The notes under the pieces: model-generated
Told to the model about the DNA's origin: nothing
Seen by the model: the letters and a program-made list of their open reading frames with translations, nothing else
Database searches by the model: none
Part shown: piece after piece, positions 50,132-59,795 of the stretch
Layout of the letters: each line of letters starts with the position of its first letter
Numbering within the stretch: position 1 is the first letter of the stretch
From: an uncultured bacterium
Lineage (GTDB): Bacteria > Bacteroidota > Rhodothermia > Rhodothermales > Rubricoccaceae
DNA length: 64,000 nucleotides
Direction: 5' to 3'
Assembly (NCBI GenBank): GCA_947493945.1
Contig: CANLSR010000005.1
Span: 186,001 to 250,000, forward strand
Made by a program: the position numbers and the translations under genes

Positions 50132-53100
50132 ATGACTGACTCCACGAAGAACGGCCACGACGGCGTGACGGACGAGTCCGGATTCCACGCCGCCGAGGTC
50201 CCCGACCCGGCCGCCGAGCCGGACCTGGACGACACCGAGCGCTACTCGGGCCTGAGCGGCGTCTCGATCCGCCGGCCCGTGTTCACGTCGATGATCATGG
50301 TCGGGCTGATCGTGCTCGGGCTGTTCGCGCTGCGGAACCTGCCCATCGACCAGTTCCCTGACGTCGAGATCCCGGTCGTGTCCGTGACCACGGTCTACCC
50401 CGGCGCCAGCCCCGAGACCATCGAGCGCGAGGTGGCCGAGCGGCTGGAGCAGGCGTTCAACCCGGTCGAGGGCGTCGACAAGATCACGTCGATCTCGCTG
50501 GAGAGCGTCTCCCAGATCATCATCGAGTTCGACCTCGACCGCAGCTCCGACGACGCGGCCAACGATGTCCGCTCCAAGATCGCGACCGTCCGCGCCGACC
50601 TCCCGGCCGACATCGAGGAGCCGTTGGTGCAGACGTTCGACCCGGCCGCCCAGCCCATCGTGGCGCTGGCGGTCTCGTCGGACGTGCTGCCCATCCAGGA
50701 GCTCACGTCGCTCGCCGACGAGGATATCCGGCGCACGCTGGAGGCCGTGCCGGGCGTGGGCGAGGTGCAGCTGGCGGGCGGGCTGGCGCGCGAGATCCGC
50801 GTCGACGTGGACCCGGCGCGGCTTCAGGCGCAGGGCGTGAGCGTGAACGAGGTGATCGGCGCGCTCCAGGCCCAGAACCTGGAGGTGCCGGCCGGCCGCG
50901 TCGAGCGCGGAACGGCCGAGCAGCTGGTCCGCGTGGTCGGCCGCATCGAGGATCCCGAGCAGTTCGAGGGACTGGTGGTCGCCAACCGCGGCGGCACGCC
51001 GATCCGGCTGGGCGACGTGGCGACGGTCTCGGACGCCACCGAGGAGGAGCGGTCGGTCGCGCTCGTGGACGGCCAGCGGGCCGTGGCGCTGAACATCCTC
51101 AAGGTGTCGGGCGCCAACACGGTCGGCGTGGCCGAGGGCGTGATCGAGGCCGTGGCCGAGATCCAGGACGGGCTGCCGGCCGGGACCGAGCTCCAGGTCA
51201 TCCGCGACAACTCGGTCTCGATCCGCCACTCGGTGGAGGACACGCTGTTCGAGCTGGTCTTGGGCGCCATCCTAACGGTCGTGATCGTGATGCTGTTCTT
51301 GAACGACGGCAAGGCGACGATCATCACCGCGCTCGCGCTGCCGGTTTCGGTCATCGCGGCGTTCATCCTGATGGGCGCGCTGGGCTTCACGCTCAACATC
51401 ATCTCGCTGCTGGCGCTGTCGCTGTCCATCGGCATCCTGATCGACGACGCCATCGTGGTGATCGAGAACATCGTGCGGCACCGCGAGATGGGCAAGGGCT
51501 ACTTCGAGGCGGCCGCCGACGGGACCCGGGAGATCTTCCTGGCCGTCATGGCGACCACGCTGTCGATCGTGGCGGTGTTCGTGCCCGTCGCGTTCATGGG
51601 CGGCATCGTGGGCCGGTTCTTCTACCAGTTCGGCCTGACGGTCGCTTTCGCGGTCCTGGTCTCGCTGTTCGTCGCCTTTACGCTCACGCCGATGATGGCG
51701 GCGCACTGGGGCGTGGACCCGCACGTCGAGGGCGGCCACGGCGCGCCGTCCAAGAACCCGCTCAAGCGCGGCATCTCGGCCTTTAACCGCTGGTTCGACC
51801 GCGCGACGATGCGCTACAGCAGCATCATCGAGTGGGCGCTGCGCCACCGCAAGACGACCGTCCTGGGCGCCTTCGCGCTGTTCGTCGGCAGCCTGTTCCT
51901 GTTCCCGCTGATCGGCGGCAGCTTCCTGCCGCCCCAGGACCAGAGCCAGTTCGTGGTCCAGTTCGAGACGCCCGACGGGTCGAGCCTGAGCTACACGCGC
52001 GAGAAGGCGGAGCAGATCTCCGAGCAGATCCTCCAGCTGGACGGCGTGGACTACACCTACACGACCGTCGGCGCGGGCCAGACCGGCACCGTGACCGCGG
52101 GCGAGGTGTTCGTGTCGTTGGTCGGGACCGGTGAGCGCGACGCCTCGCAGCAGGACATCCAGGCGGCGGCGCGCCAGGCGCTGACGCCCATCTTCGGCGT
52201 GACCACGTCGGTGCTGGACGCCGGCGGCCTGGGCGGGGCCGTCGCCCCGCTGGCGGTCGAGGTGCGCGGGCCGGACGTGGACGGGCTCCAGGAGCTCGCC
52301 CAGGCCGTCGAGGCCGAGGTGGCCGAGCTTCCCGACGTGGTGGATGTCCAGAACTCGCTGGGCCAGCCGCGCCCCGAGTTCCGCATCGACGTCAACCGCG
52401 ACATCGCCAACGAGCTCGGCCTGACGGTCGGCGGCGTGGCCGGGACGGTCCGGCCCGTGCTGGCCGGCCAGGAGGTGACCACCTGGCAGGACCCGACGGG
52501 CGAGGAGCGCGACGTGGTCGTTCAGGTCGCGCCCGAGCTCCGCCAGTCGGTCCGCGACATCGCCCAGATCCCGATCGCGACGCCCCAGGGCGCCTCGGTC
52601 CCGCTGAACCAGATCGCGACCATCGAGGAGGGCACGGCGCCGTCCCAGATCGACCGCACCAACCTCCAGCGGACCGCCACGATCTCGGGCAGCCCCGCGC
52701 CCGGCCTGTCGGTCTCCGAAGCGACGGCCGCCATCCAGGCGCGCCTGGACCAGATGGACATCCCGGCCGGCTACACGGTCGGCTTCGGCGGCGAGACCGA
52801 GCAGCTGGCGGAGACGGGCGGCTACGTGATCCAGGCGATCCTGCTGGCCATCATCCTGATCTTCCTGATCCTGGCGTCCCAGTTCGAGTCGATCACCCAG
52901 CCGTTCGCGATCATGATGTCGCTGCCGCTGTCGCTCATCGGCGTGTTCGTCGCGCTCTTGCTCACCGACGACACGCTGAACATGATGTCGATGATCGGCG
53001 TGATCCTGCTCTTTGGCCTGGTGGTCAAGAACGCGATCCTGCTGGTCGACAACGCCAACGAGCGGCGGCGCGAGGGCGTGGAGCGGTTCAAGGCCTTGGC

Positions 53101-53419
53101 CGAGGCCGGGCAGGTGCGCCTCCGGCCCATCGTGATGACGACGCTGGCGATGATCGCGGGCATGCTGCCGAGCGCGCTCGCACTCGGCGAGGGCGGCGGC
53201 TTCCGCGCGCCGATGTCCCGAGCGGTGATCGGCGGCCTGATCACGTCCACGATCCTGACGCTGATCGTGGTGCCCGTCGCCTACACCTACTTCGACGACC
53301 TGGGCGCCTGGGTCCGGGGCAAGCTCCGCCGCAAGGACTCCCACGGCGACGCCACCACCGAGCCCCAGGCGACCGAGCGGCCGACGCCGGCCCTGGCGCC
53401 CGTCCCGGCCGTCGACTAG
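50132..53419 (+). CDS. Efflux RND transporter permease (AcrB/MexB-like, HAE1)
   Basis: The 1095-residue inner-membrane proton antiporter exports hydrophobic drugs. A charged N-terminal extension of about 45 residues precedes the canonical [57 protein letters not shown]. Helix 4 carries the proton-relay pair in [20 protein letters not shown] (Asp-Asp). [59 protein letters not shown] and [17 protein letters not shown] are the other classic blocks. It starts 48 nt after the adaptor gene. A heptamer-type hairpin lies 19 nt after the stop. Confidence 0.95.
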   Translation: MTDSTKNGHDGVTDESGFHAAEVPDPAAEPDLDDTERYSGLSGVSIRRPVFTSMIMVGLIVLGLFALRNLPIDQFPDVEIPVVSVTTVYPGASPETIEREVAERLEQAFNPVEGVDKITSISLESVSQIIIEFDLDRSSDDAANDVRSKIATVRADLPADIEEPLVQTFDPAAQPIVALAVSSDVLPIQELTSLADEDIRRTLEAVPGVGEVQLAGGLAREIRVDVDPARLQAQGVSVNEVIGALQAQNLEVPAGRVERGTAEQLVRVVGRIEDPEQFEGLVVANRGGTPIRLGDVATVSDATEEERSVALVDGQRAVALNILKVSGANTVGVAEGVIEAVAEIQDGLPAGTELQVIRDNSVSIRHSVEDTLFELVLGAILTVVIVMLFLNDGKATIITALALPVSVIAAFILMGALGFTLNIISLLALSLSIGILIDDAIVVIENIVRHREMGKGYFEAAADGTREIFLAVMATTLSIVAVFVPVAFMGGIVGRFFYQFGLTVAFAVLVSLFVAFTLTPMMAAHWGVDPHVEGGHGAPSKNPLKRGISAFNRWFDRATMRYSSIIEWALRHRKTTVLGAFALFVGSLFLFPLIGGSFLPPQDQSQFVVQFETPDGSSLSYTREKAEQISEQILQLDGVDYTYTTVGAGQTGTVTAGEVFVSLVGTGERDASQQDIQAAARQALTPIFGVTTSVLDAGGLGGAVAPLAVEVRGPDVDGLQELAQAVEAEVAELPDVVDVQNSLGQPRPEFRIDVNRDIANELGLTVGGVAGTVRPVLAGQEVTTWQDPTGEERDVVVQVAPELRQSVRDIAQIPIATPQGASVPLNQIATIEEGTAPSQIDRTNLQRTATISGSPAPGLSVSEATAAIQARLDQMDIPAGYTVGFGGETEQLAETGGYVIQAILLAIILIFLILASQFESITQPFAIMMSLPLSLIGVFVALLLTDDTLNMMSMIGVILLFGLVVKNAILLVDNANERRREGVERFKALAEAGQVRLRPIVMTTLAMIAGMLPSALALGEGGGFRAPMSRAVIGGLITSTILTLIVVPVAYTYFDDLGAWVRGKLRRKDSHGDATTEPQATERPTPALAPVPAVD

Positions 53420-53437
53420 CGCTGCGTCAGCGAGGGT

Positions 53438-53482
53438 GCGTGATGCGTGACTCTCGTCGCGAAAAAGATCACGCATCACGAC
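53438..53482. repeat. Heptamer-type inverted repeat after the RND pump gene
   Basis: CGTGATGCGTGA (53439-53450) pairs perfectly with TCACGCATCACG (53469-53480) around an 18-nt loop. Each arm is two copies of a 7-nt unit (GCGTGAT, GCGTGAC and the inverse). It has the same architecture as the repeats at 659-731, 1389-1448 and around the S23 gene. It could also terminate part of the efflux transcript. Confidence 0.7.
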
Positions 53483-53536
53483 CGCGAAGCAAAGGCGCTA
53501 GCCAACCACTCACCGAGCCTCTACCCAACCCCATCC

Positions 53537-53923
53537 GTGTACGTCTCGACCTCCGAAGACGCCTCGCCCGACGGCCCGCGCATCTTCTCCGCGTTCTTCG
53601 TCGGCGCCGTCGGCGAGGAGCACCGTGAGGCGTTGCTGGCCGATCTCGGTCGGTGGGCCGAGGGCGGGCCGTTCCGGCTCTTGCTCTTTGCCGAGGAAAC
53701 GTTGGTCGTGGACGAGAGCCTGACCAGCGGCGAGAGCCGTCTGGGCGCGGCGCTCCGCCGTCCGCCGCTGGCGGGCGCGCTCGACCGGATCGCCCTGGCC
53801 GGCGACGACGCCCCCTCGCCACCCGCCGACCGCCCCGCTGGCGGCCCCACCGTGCGCCGGTTCGGAGACGACTGGCAGGGCGCGCTCCAGTGGCTCCGCG
53901 CCGACACTCCGCCCACGTCATGA
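53537..53923 (+). CDS. Hypothetical protein between the RND pump and TetR genes
   Basis: This 128-residue frame, if started at GTG 53537, reads VSTSEDASPDGPRIFSAFFVGAVGEEHREALLADLGRWAEGGPFRLLLFAEETLVVDESLTSGESRLGAALRRPPLAGALDRIALAG with a Pro-rich middle and RRFGDDWQGALQWLRAD at the end. An earlier ATG-less frame extends to 53447 but crosses the hairpin. The stop overlaps the TetR ATG (ATGA), so it belongs to the regulator's unit. I recognise no family, signal peptide or membrane helix. It may be a small cytosolic partner of the TetR protein. Confidence 0.6.
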   Translation: MYVSTSEDASPDGPRIFSAFFVGAVGEEHREALLADLGRWAEGGPFRLLLFAEETLVVDESLTSGESRLGAALRRPPLAGALDRIALAGDDAPSPPADRPAGGPTVRRFGDDWQGALQWLRADTPPTS

Positions 53924-54582
53924 CCATCGACAAGCCCATCCCCAGCTGGAAGGAGCGCGCCCAGGAGATGCTCCGCGGAGCCATCCTGGACGCCGCCCGC
54001 GCCACGTTCGCCGAGCGCGGCTACCTCGGCGCGACCGTGGACGAGATCGCCGCCCGCGCCGAGGTGGGCAAGGGGACGATCTACAACCACGTCGAGGGCG
54101 GCAAGGCGGGCCTGTTCGTGGCCGTCCTGGGCGAGCACTTCGACGAACTCCACGCCTTGGCCGAGCGCCAGCTGGGCGGCGACGGCCCGCTTCGGGAGCG
54201 CTACCGCGCGTTCGTGGCGGACGTGGTGGCCTACTTCGAGGCCCACCGCGACATGCTCCGCGTCCACCTGCGCGAGGTGCCCCAGCTGCTCGCGGCGGGC
54301 AGCGAGGGCGAGCAGGCCGAGGCGCTCCGCCAGCGCCGCGACGGGTTGGTCGAGGCTCTGGTGCCGCCCATTGAGCGGGCCATCGCGAAGGGCGAGCTCC
54401 GCGAGGTCCCCGCGCTGCTGACGGCCCACGTCGCCTTCGGCACGCTGATCGGGACCCTGATCCGGACCGTCGACGGGTGCCCCGACGCGCCGCCGGTCCC
54501 GGCCGACGAGGTGGCCGACTACCTCACCGCGCTCCTGTTCGACGGCATCGCGATGCCCGCCGGCGAGTCGGTGAACCGGTAG
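53920..54582 (+). CDS. TetR/AcrR family transcriptional regulator
   Basis: This 220-residue protein has the TetR helix-turn-helix at residues about 12-65: LRGAILDAARATFAERGYLGATVDEIAARAEVGKGTIYNHVEGGKAGLFVAVLGEHFDEL. The helical C-terminal domain (to LLFDGIAMPAGE) resembles AcrR-like ligand-binding domains. It ends the RND efflux cluster and is translationally coupled to the small gene before it. It is a natural candidate to bind the GTTCAG/CTGAAC palindrome upstream of the TolC gene, which would give the pump two regulators (GbsR/MarR and TetR). Ligand unknown. Confidence 0.92.
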   Translation: MTIDKPIPSWKERAQEMLRGAILDAARATFAERGYLGATVDEIAARAEVGKGTIYNHVEGGKAGLFVAVLGEHFDELHALAERQLGGDGPLRERYRAFVADVVAYFEAHRDMLRVHLREVPQLLAAGSEGEQAEALRQRRDGLVEALVPPIERAIAKGELREVPALLTAHVAFGTLIGTLIRTVDGCPDAPPVPADEVADYLTALLFDGIAMPAGESVNR

Positions 54583-54754
54583 GTCGGTGGATTGGTAGAT
54601 GTGTGCGGCTTGGGTCGTTCCGCCGAGGACGATCACTTTGCAGACTCGCCGGCACGCCGCGCCTCCGCCCCGCTGGCGGCGTCCGTGGGCGTGGCGGTTC
54701 GTGAAGCCTCCGGCGAACCGGCCTCGGCCCCCGGACGCGCCCAGCCCGCGGCCG

Positions 54755-54760
54755 TAGCTT
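54755..54760 (+). promoter_or_regulatory. Candidate -7 promoter box TAGCTT for the metal-efflux operon
   Basis: TAGCTTGG lies only 14 nt before the ATG at 54769. If it is the -7 element, the mRNA would be leaderless or nearly so. Confidence 0.5.
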
Positions 54761-54768
54761 GGCCCCGT

Positions 54769-55122
54769 ATGCGCACGCTCCGCCGCACCCTGCCCACCCT
54801 CGCCGCCCTGCTGGCCGTGGTCGTCGGCGTCCAGACGGTGGACCTGGTGGCGTGCGCCGACGAGGCGCAGGCGACCGAGCACGGCGAGAGCTACGCCGAC
54901 GTGGCCGCTCGGGCCGGCCACCCCACGCCCGTGCTGGGCGACTCTCACCACGACCACGAGCCGGCCGCGCCGGACTGCCTGTGCCACGTCGTGTTCACGC
55001 CGACCGCCAGCGCCCCGGCCCTAGGCGCCCGACCGGCCCTGGAGCCGCGAGAGCTCGCCGGCGCCTTTACCGCGATCCCGGAGGTCGAGCCGTTGGGGCT
55101 CGACCACGTGCCCCTCGCCTGA
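54769..55122 (+). CDS. Small secreted His/Cys-rich protein preceding metal efflux genes
   Basis: The 117-residue protein has a signal or membrane segment (LPTLAALLAVVVGVQTVDLVA). The mature part contains DSHHDHEP followed by PDCLCHVVFTP, a combination of His cluster and CxC that could bind Cu, Zn or Co. Similar small proteins often head czc/cus-like operons in Bacteroidota. It lies 183 nt before the CzcA-like gene, and its promoter box suggests it starts the operon. A metal-sensing or chaperone role is inferred from motif and context. Confidence 0.7.
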   Translation: MRTLRRTLPTLAALLAVVVGVQTVDLVACADEAQATEHGESYADVAARAGHPTPVLGDSHHDHEPAAPDCLCHVVFTPTASAPALGARPALEPRELAGAFTAIPEVEPLGLDHVPLA

Positions 55123-55305
55123 GGACCGTCCGCACGCCTGACCCGGCGCGCGCCTAGGCCCTAGCCCAGCGCCGCCCCGTGTGGACCGCCGCGCCTTTCG
55201 GAGGTGCGGCCTCGCGCCCGCCCTGCCCGTGCCCCACGCGCGCCCCGCTGGCGCCGTCGGTGGACGCGCGCTGGGCGGGACCCGTCCCCCGGTTTTTGGT
55301 CCTCC

Positions 55306-58300
55306 ATGTTCGATCGCATCGTCGCGTTCTCGCTCCGCCAGCGAGCGCTCGTCCTGTTCGCCACCGCCGCCCTGGTCGCGGCCGGCCTCTACGCCGCCAC
55401 CCAGCTCCCGGTCGACGCCGTCCCCGACGTCACCAACAACCAGGTCCAGGTCCTGACCGGGGCGCCGGCGCTGTCGCCGCTGGAGGTGGAGCGGTTCGTG
55501 ACCGTCCCCGTCGAGCTGGCCCTCAAGTCGCTGCCCGACCTGGTCGAGCTACGGTCGCTGTCGCGCCAGGGCATCTCGGTCGTGACGGTCGTCTTCGAGG
55601 ACAACGTCGACACCTACTTTGGGCGCCAGCTGATCCTGGAGGCGCTGCGCGGCGTGGGCGACGAGCTCCCGCCCGGCGCCGAGACGCCCGAGCTGGGGCC
55701 GGTCTCGACCGGCCTGGGCGAGGTGTTCCGGTACACGCTGCGCGACACGACGGGCCGGTACTCGCCGATGGAGCTGCGCACGATCCAGGACTGGATCGTC
55801 CGGCGCCAGCTCCTGGGCGTGCCCGGATTGGCCGAGGTCAACTCCATCGGCGGCGAGCTGAGGCAGGTCCAGGTGCTGGTCGACCCCGACCGGCTGGCGG
55901 GCTACGGGCTCACGCTCCGCGAGGTGTTCGACGCGGCCGCCGAGGCCAGCGGCAACGCGGGCGCGGCCACCATCGAGACCGGCCCCGAGCAGCTGGCGGT
56001 CCGCACCGACGGGCTCGTCCAGTCCGCCGACGACCTGCGCCAGTCGGTCGTGGCCACGCGCGGCGGCACGGCGGTGACGCTGGGTGACGTGGCCGAGGTT
56101 CGCGACGGCGCGGCCGTCCGGTTTGGCGCGGCGACCCAGGACGGCCAGGGCGAGGTCGTGACCGGGTTCGCGCTCCAGCTCAAGGGCGCCAACGCTCGCG
56201 TGGTGGTCTCGGCGGTCAAGGACCGGATCGAGGAGATCCAGGCGGCGCTGCCCGACGGCGTCGTGATCGAGCCGTACTACGACCGGACGGCGTTGGTGGA
56301 CCGGACCATTCGGACCGTGGCTAAGCACCTGACCGAGGGCGCACTTCTGGTGATCCTGGTGCTGCTGGTTCTGTTGGTGAACCTCCGCGCCGGGCTGGTG
56401 CTGGCGAGCGTGATCCCGCTGGCCATGATGGTCGCCTTTATCGGGATGTGGCTGACCGGCCAGAGCGCCAACCTGATGAGCCTGGGCGCCCTCGACTTTG
56501 GCCTGGTGGTCGACGGCTCGCTCATCATCGTCGAAAACGTGCTCCGCCGGATCGGCGTGGTCCAGGGCGAGGGCCGGCGGCTCACCAAGCAGGGCTTCCG
56601 CGATCTGGTGCAGGAGGGGACGCTGGAGGTGCGCAAAGTGGCCCAGTTTGGCGAGCTCATCATCCTGGTCGTCTACCTGCCCATCCTGTTTCTGCGGGGC
56701 ATCGAGGGCAAGCTGTTCGCGCCGATGGCGATCACGGTCTCGTTCGCCCTGATCGGCGCCGTGATCCTGTCCATCACCTACGTGCCGGTGATGTGCTCGC
56801 TCGTCTTCGACCCCGACAAACCCGTCAAGCACTCGCCCATCGTCGAGTGGCTGCACCGCATCTACCGGCCCCTCCTGGACCGCGCGCTAGCGATGCGAGC
56901 GGTCGTCGTGGGCGGATCGGCCATGCTGTTCGCCGTCGCCGTGTTCGGGTTCTCCGGGCTGGGCGCCGAGTTCGTGCCGCGCCTGGACGAGGGCGACATC
57001 GCCGTCCAGATTATCCGCTTGCCGTCGGTCTCACTGAGCGAGTCGCTGAAGATCACCGGCGACGTCGAGCGCCAGCTGATGGCGTTCCCCGAGGTCGAGA
57101 CCGCCGTCGGCAACACGGGCCGGCCCGAGATCTCGACCGACCCGATGGGCGTCGAGATCACCGACGTCTACGTCATCCTCAAGCCCCGGCGCGAGTGGCC
57201 CGCCGTCGACGGCCGCCCCAGGAGCAAGGCCCAGCTGGTGGCGGCCATGCAGGAGGCCGTCGAGCACGTGCCGGCGGGCGTCCAGTTCTACCAGCCCATC
57301 GAGATGCGGACCAACGAGCTGGTCGCCGGCGCGCGCGGCGACGTGGTGGTCAAGGTGTTTGGCGAGAGCTACGACGACCTCGGCCCGCTGGCGGAGCAGG
57401 TCGAGGCCATCCTCCGGGAGACGCCGGGCGCCACCGACGTCTCGCGCGACCAGACCGAGGGCTCGCCCCAGCTGGTCATCCGCCCCGACCGCGCCGCGCT
57501 CGCGCGCTACGGGCTGACCGTCGCCGCCCTCAACCGGATCGTCGAGACGGCCGTGGGCGGGGCCGCCGCGGGCGAGGTCTACGAGGGCGAGCGGCGGTTC
57601 AGCCTGGTGGTCCGCTTCCAAGAAGCCACGCGGTCGAGCCCGGCCGCCATCGAGTCGCTGCCGGTCGTGACGCCGACGGGCGCGCGCGTACCGCTCTCGG
57701 CGCTGGCGTCCGTCGCCGTCGAGTCCGGGCCGGTGGCCGTCTCGCGCGAGGACGGCAGCCGCTTCGTGTCGGTCCAGGGCAACGTGACCGGCCGCGACCT
57801 GGCGTCGTTCGTCGAAGAGGTCCAGGCCCGCGTCGCGGCCGAGGTGGACCTGCTACCCGGCACGCGCGTCGCCTACGGCGGCCAGTTCGAGAACCTGGAA
57901 GCGGCCACCCGGCGGCTGGCCTTGGTGGTGCCGCTCGCGCTCGCGCTCATCTTTATGCTGCTGTTCCAGACGTTCGGCTCCTGGCGCCTGGCGGCGATGA
58001 TCTACCTGTGCGTGCCGCTGTCGGTCGTCGGCGGCGTGGCGATGCTGGCCTTGTTGGGGTTGCCGTTTTCGATCTCAGCCGGCGTCGGCTTTATCGCCTT
58101 GTTCGGAATCGCGGTGCTGAACGGGTTGGTGATGGTGGGCGCGATCCGCGCGTTCGAGGCCAGCGGCCTGCCCACGCGCCAGGCCGTGCTGGCGGGCGCC
58201 GACCAGCGGTTGCGCGCCGTCGTGACCACGGCCACACTCGCCGGCGTCGGGTTCCTACCGATGCTGTTGGGCAGCGGCGCCGGCTCCGAGGTCCAGCGCC

Positions 58301-59760
58301 CGCTGGCGGCCGTCGTCATCGGCGGCTTGGTGACGAGCACCGTCCTGACGCTCTTCGTGCTCCCGACCGTCTACGTCTGGTTCGGCTCCGGCCACACGCC
58401 CGAGCCAACCGACGATGAACTCCTCCCCGACATCGACCGCCAGCGGGACGCGAGTTCGGGCGACGGCACGGGGCGGATTCCTCGTCCCGGCCTCGGCCCC
58501 GTGCTCGGCCTGGTCCTCGTGTTGGGCGCAGGAACGGCGCAGGCGCAGGACGCAGGACCACCGGGCGGATCGGCGCTGACGATGACCCAAGCGCTCGACC
58601 AGGCCGAGGCGGTCGCGCCCGAGCTGGCGGGCGCGACGGCCGCGATGCTCCGCGCGGCGGCGCGGCGCGAGAGCGCCGGCATCCTGCCCGCGACGGAGTT
58701 CTTCTTCGGCGTCGACCGCGTGCCGACCATCGACGGCGGGTTCGGCGGGACTGAGACGGCGATTGGTGCGGCCCAGTCGTTCGGGCTTCCCGCGTTCTAC
58801 CGCGCCCAGCGCGGCGCGGCCGACGCGCTTCTGGACCAGGCGACGGTCGAGCGCCAGGCGCTGCGCCGAGGCGTCCGGTTGCGCGCCGCACTCGCCTACG
58901 TCGAGGCCGTCGCCGCCGACGCCCGCTTGGCGCTCGCCGACTCGTCGGTGGCCGTCGCCCGCACGTTTGCCCGCGCCTCGGGCCGGCGCCAGGAGCTGGG
59001 CGCGGCCGGGGCGCTCGAACCGCTCCAGGCCGAGGTGGCGTTGGCCCAGGCCGAGCGCGCGCGCGCCCAGGCCGCCGGCCAGGCCCAAGCCGCCCGCGCC
59101 GCGCTGGCGGTCTACCTCGGCGTGCGCGAGAACCTGGTGCTCACCGACCGCCTGTTTGGCGAGACGTCGCCCGACGCCGGACGCGCCCTGCCCGACCTCG
59201 ACGCGCTGGCGGGCACGGCCCTCGACTCGCTCCTGATCGCCGCCAACCCGCGCCTCCAGTCGTCCCAGGCCGCCGTTCGGGTGGCCGAGGCCGAGGCTCA
59301 GGCCGTGGCCGTCCAAAAGCTGCCGTCGTTCGGGGCTGAGGCCGCACTCCAGACCGAGGGCGGCGCCGTCGGCTTCCTGGCCGGCCGCGTGGCCGTGGCC
59401 GTCCCGCTCGCCCGGCTGGCGACCGACGCGCCCGACCGCGCCGCCCGGGCCGCCGTCGACGTCGCCGCTCGGGAGAGCGACCGGCTCCTGATCGGCCTCG
59501 CCGCCGACCTCCGCCAGCGGGCCGCGGCGCTCCGCGCCGACCTCGCCCAAGTCCGCCTCTACGCCGATCGGCTGGTGCCCCAGGCCCAGCGGGCCTACGC
59601 CATCGCGCTGCGCCTGCGCCGCGAGGGCGCCGCGACCTACCTGGAAGTGCTCCAGGCCCAGACGTCGCTTCTCCAAGTGCGCGCCGCGGCCCTCGACGCG
59701 CGCCTCGACGCCGTCCGCCTCCAGACCGAGATCGACGCGCTCCTCAACCCCGACTTTTAG
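55306..59760 (+). CDS. CzcA/CusA heavy-metal efflux RND pump fused to a TolC-like domain
   Basis: A single 1484-residue frame. Residues 1 to about 1040 are a full HME-RND pump: FDRIVAFSLRQRALVLFATAALVAAGLYAATQLPVDAVPDVTNNQVQV, helix-4 motif LDFGLVVDGSLIIVEN with the Asp...Asp...Glu proton/metal relay of CzcA, and FISAGVGFIALFGIAVLNGLVMVGAI-type helix 10 region. After a linker a second hydrophobic segment (GPVLGLVLVLGAGTAQAQ) looks like an internal signal peptide. A TolC/CzcC-like outer-membrane domain of about 400 residues follows (AQSFGLPAFYRAQRGAADALLDQ, EGAATYLEVLQAQTSLLQV). Such fusions are known in Bacteroidota. Processing at the internal signal would free the channel. Confidence 0.92.
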   Translation: MFDRIVAFSLRQRALVLFATAALVAAGLYAATQLPVDAVPDVTNNQVQVLTGAPALSPLEVERFVTVPVELALKSLPDLVELRSLSRQGISVVTVVFEDNVDTYFGRQLILEALRGVGDELPPGAETPELGPVSTGLGEVFRYTLRDTTGRYSPMELRTIQDWIVRRQLLGVPGLAEVNSIGGELRQVQVLVDPDRLAGYGLTLREVFDAAAEASGNAGAATIETGPEQLAVRTDGLVQSADDLRQSVVATRGGTAVTLGDVAEVRDGAAVRFGAATQDGQGEVVTGFALQLKGANARVVVSAVKDRIEEIQAALPDGVVIEPYYDRTALVDRTIRTVAKHLTEGALLVILVLLVLLVNLRAGLVLASVIPLAMMVAFIGMWLTGQSANLMSLGALDFGLVVDGSLIIVENVLRRIGVVQGEGRRLTKQGFRDLVQEGTLEVRKVAQFGELIILVVYLPILFLRGIEGKLFAPMAITVSFALIGAVILSITYVPVMCSLVFDPDKPVKHSPIVEWLHRIYRPLLDRALAMRAVVVGGSAMLFAVAVFGFSGLGAEFVPRLDEGDIAVQIIRLPSVSLSESLKITGDVERQLMAFPEVETAVGNTGRPEISTDPMGVEITDVYVILKPRREWPAVDGRPRSKAQLVAAMQEAVEHVPAGVQFYQPIEMRTNELVAGARGDVVVKVFGESYDDLGPLAEQVEAILRETPGATDVSRDQTEGSPQLVIRPDRAALARYGLTVAALNRIVETAVGGAAAGEVYEGERRFSLVVRFQEATRSSPAAIESLPVVTPTGARVPLSALASVAVESGPVAVSREDGSRFVSVQGNVTGRDLASFVEEVQARVAAEVDLLPGTRVAYGGQFENLEAATRRLALVVPLALALIFMLLFQTFGSWRLAAMIYLCVPLSVVGGVAMLALLGLPFSISAGVGFIALFGIAVLNGLVMVGAIRAFEASGLPTRQAVLAGADQRLRAVVTTATLAGVGFLPMLLGSGAGSEVQRPLAAVVIGGLVTSTVLTLFVLPTVYVWFGSGHTPEPTDDELLPDIDRQRDASSGDGTGRIPRPGLGPVLGLVLVLGAGTAQAQDAGPPGGSALTMTQALDQAEAVAPELAGATAAMLRAAARRESAGILPATEFFFGVDRVPTIDGGFGGTETAIGAAQSFGLPAFYRAQRGAADALLDQATVERQALRRGVRLRAALAYVEAVAADARLALADSSVAVARTFARASGRRQELGAAGALEPLQAEVALAQAERARAQAAGQAQAARAALAVYLGVRENLVLTDRLFGETSPDAGRALPDLDALAGTALDSLLIAANPRLQSSQAAVRVAEAEAQAVAVQKLPSFGAEAALQTEGGAVGFLAGRVAVAVPLARLATDAPDRAARAAVDVAARESDRLLIGLAADLRQRAAALRADLAQVRLYADRLVPQAQRAYAIALRLRREGAATYLEVLQAQTSLLQVRAAALDARLDAVRLQTEIDALLNPDF

Positions 59761-59795
59761 ATCCGCGCCCGCCCCGGCGGGCCGCCCCGACTCCG

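Noticed and set aside
51272-53479. Long reverse-strand frame over the RND pump gene
   Set aside because: Antisense shadow: composition dominated by Arg, Asp, His and Gln with no recognisable features.
54571-54602. Octamer-like repeats (CGGTGAAC, CGGTAGGT, CGGTGGAT, TGGTAGAT) at the end of the TetR gene
   Set aside because: They are degenerate, partly inside the coding region, and have no inverted partner, so they do not belong with confidence to the heptamer hairpins.
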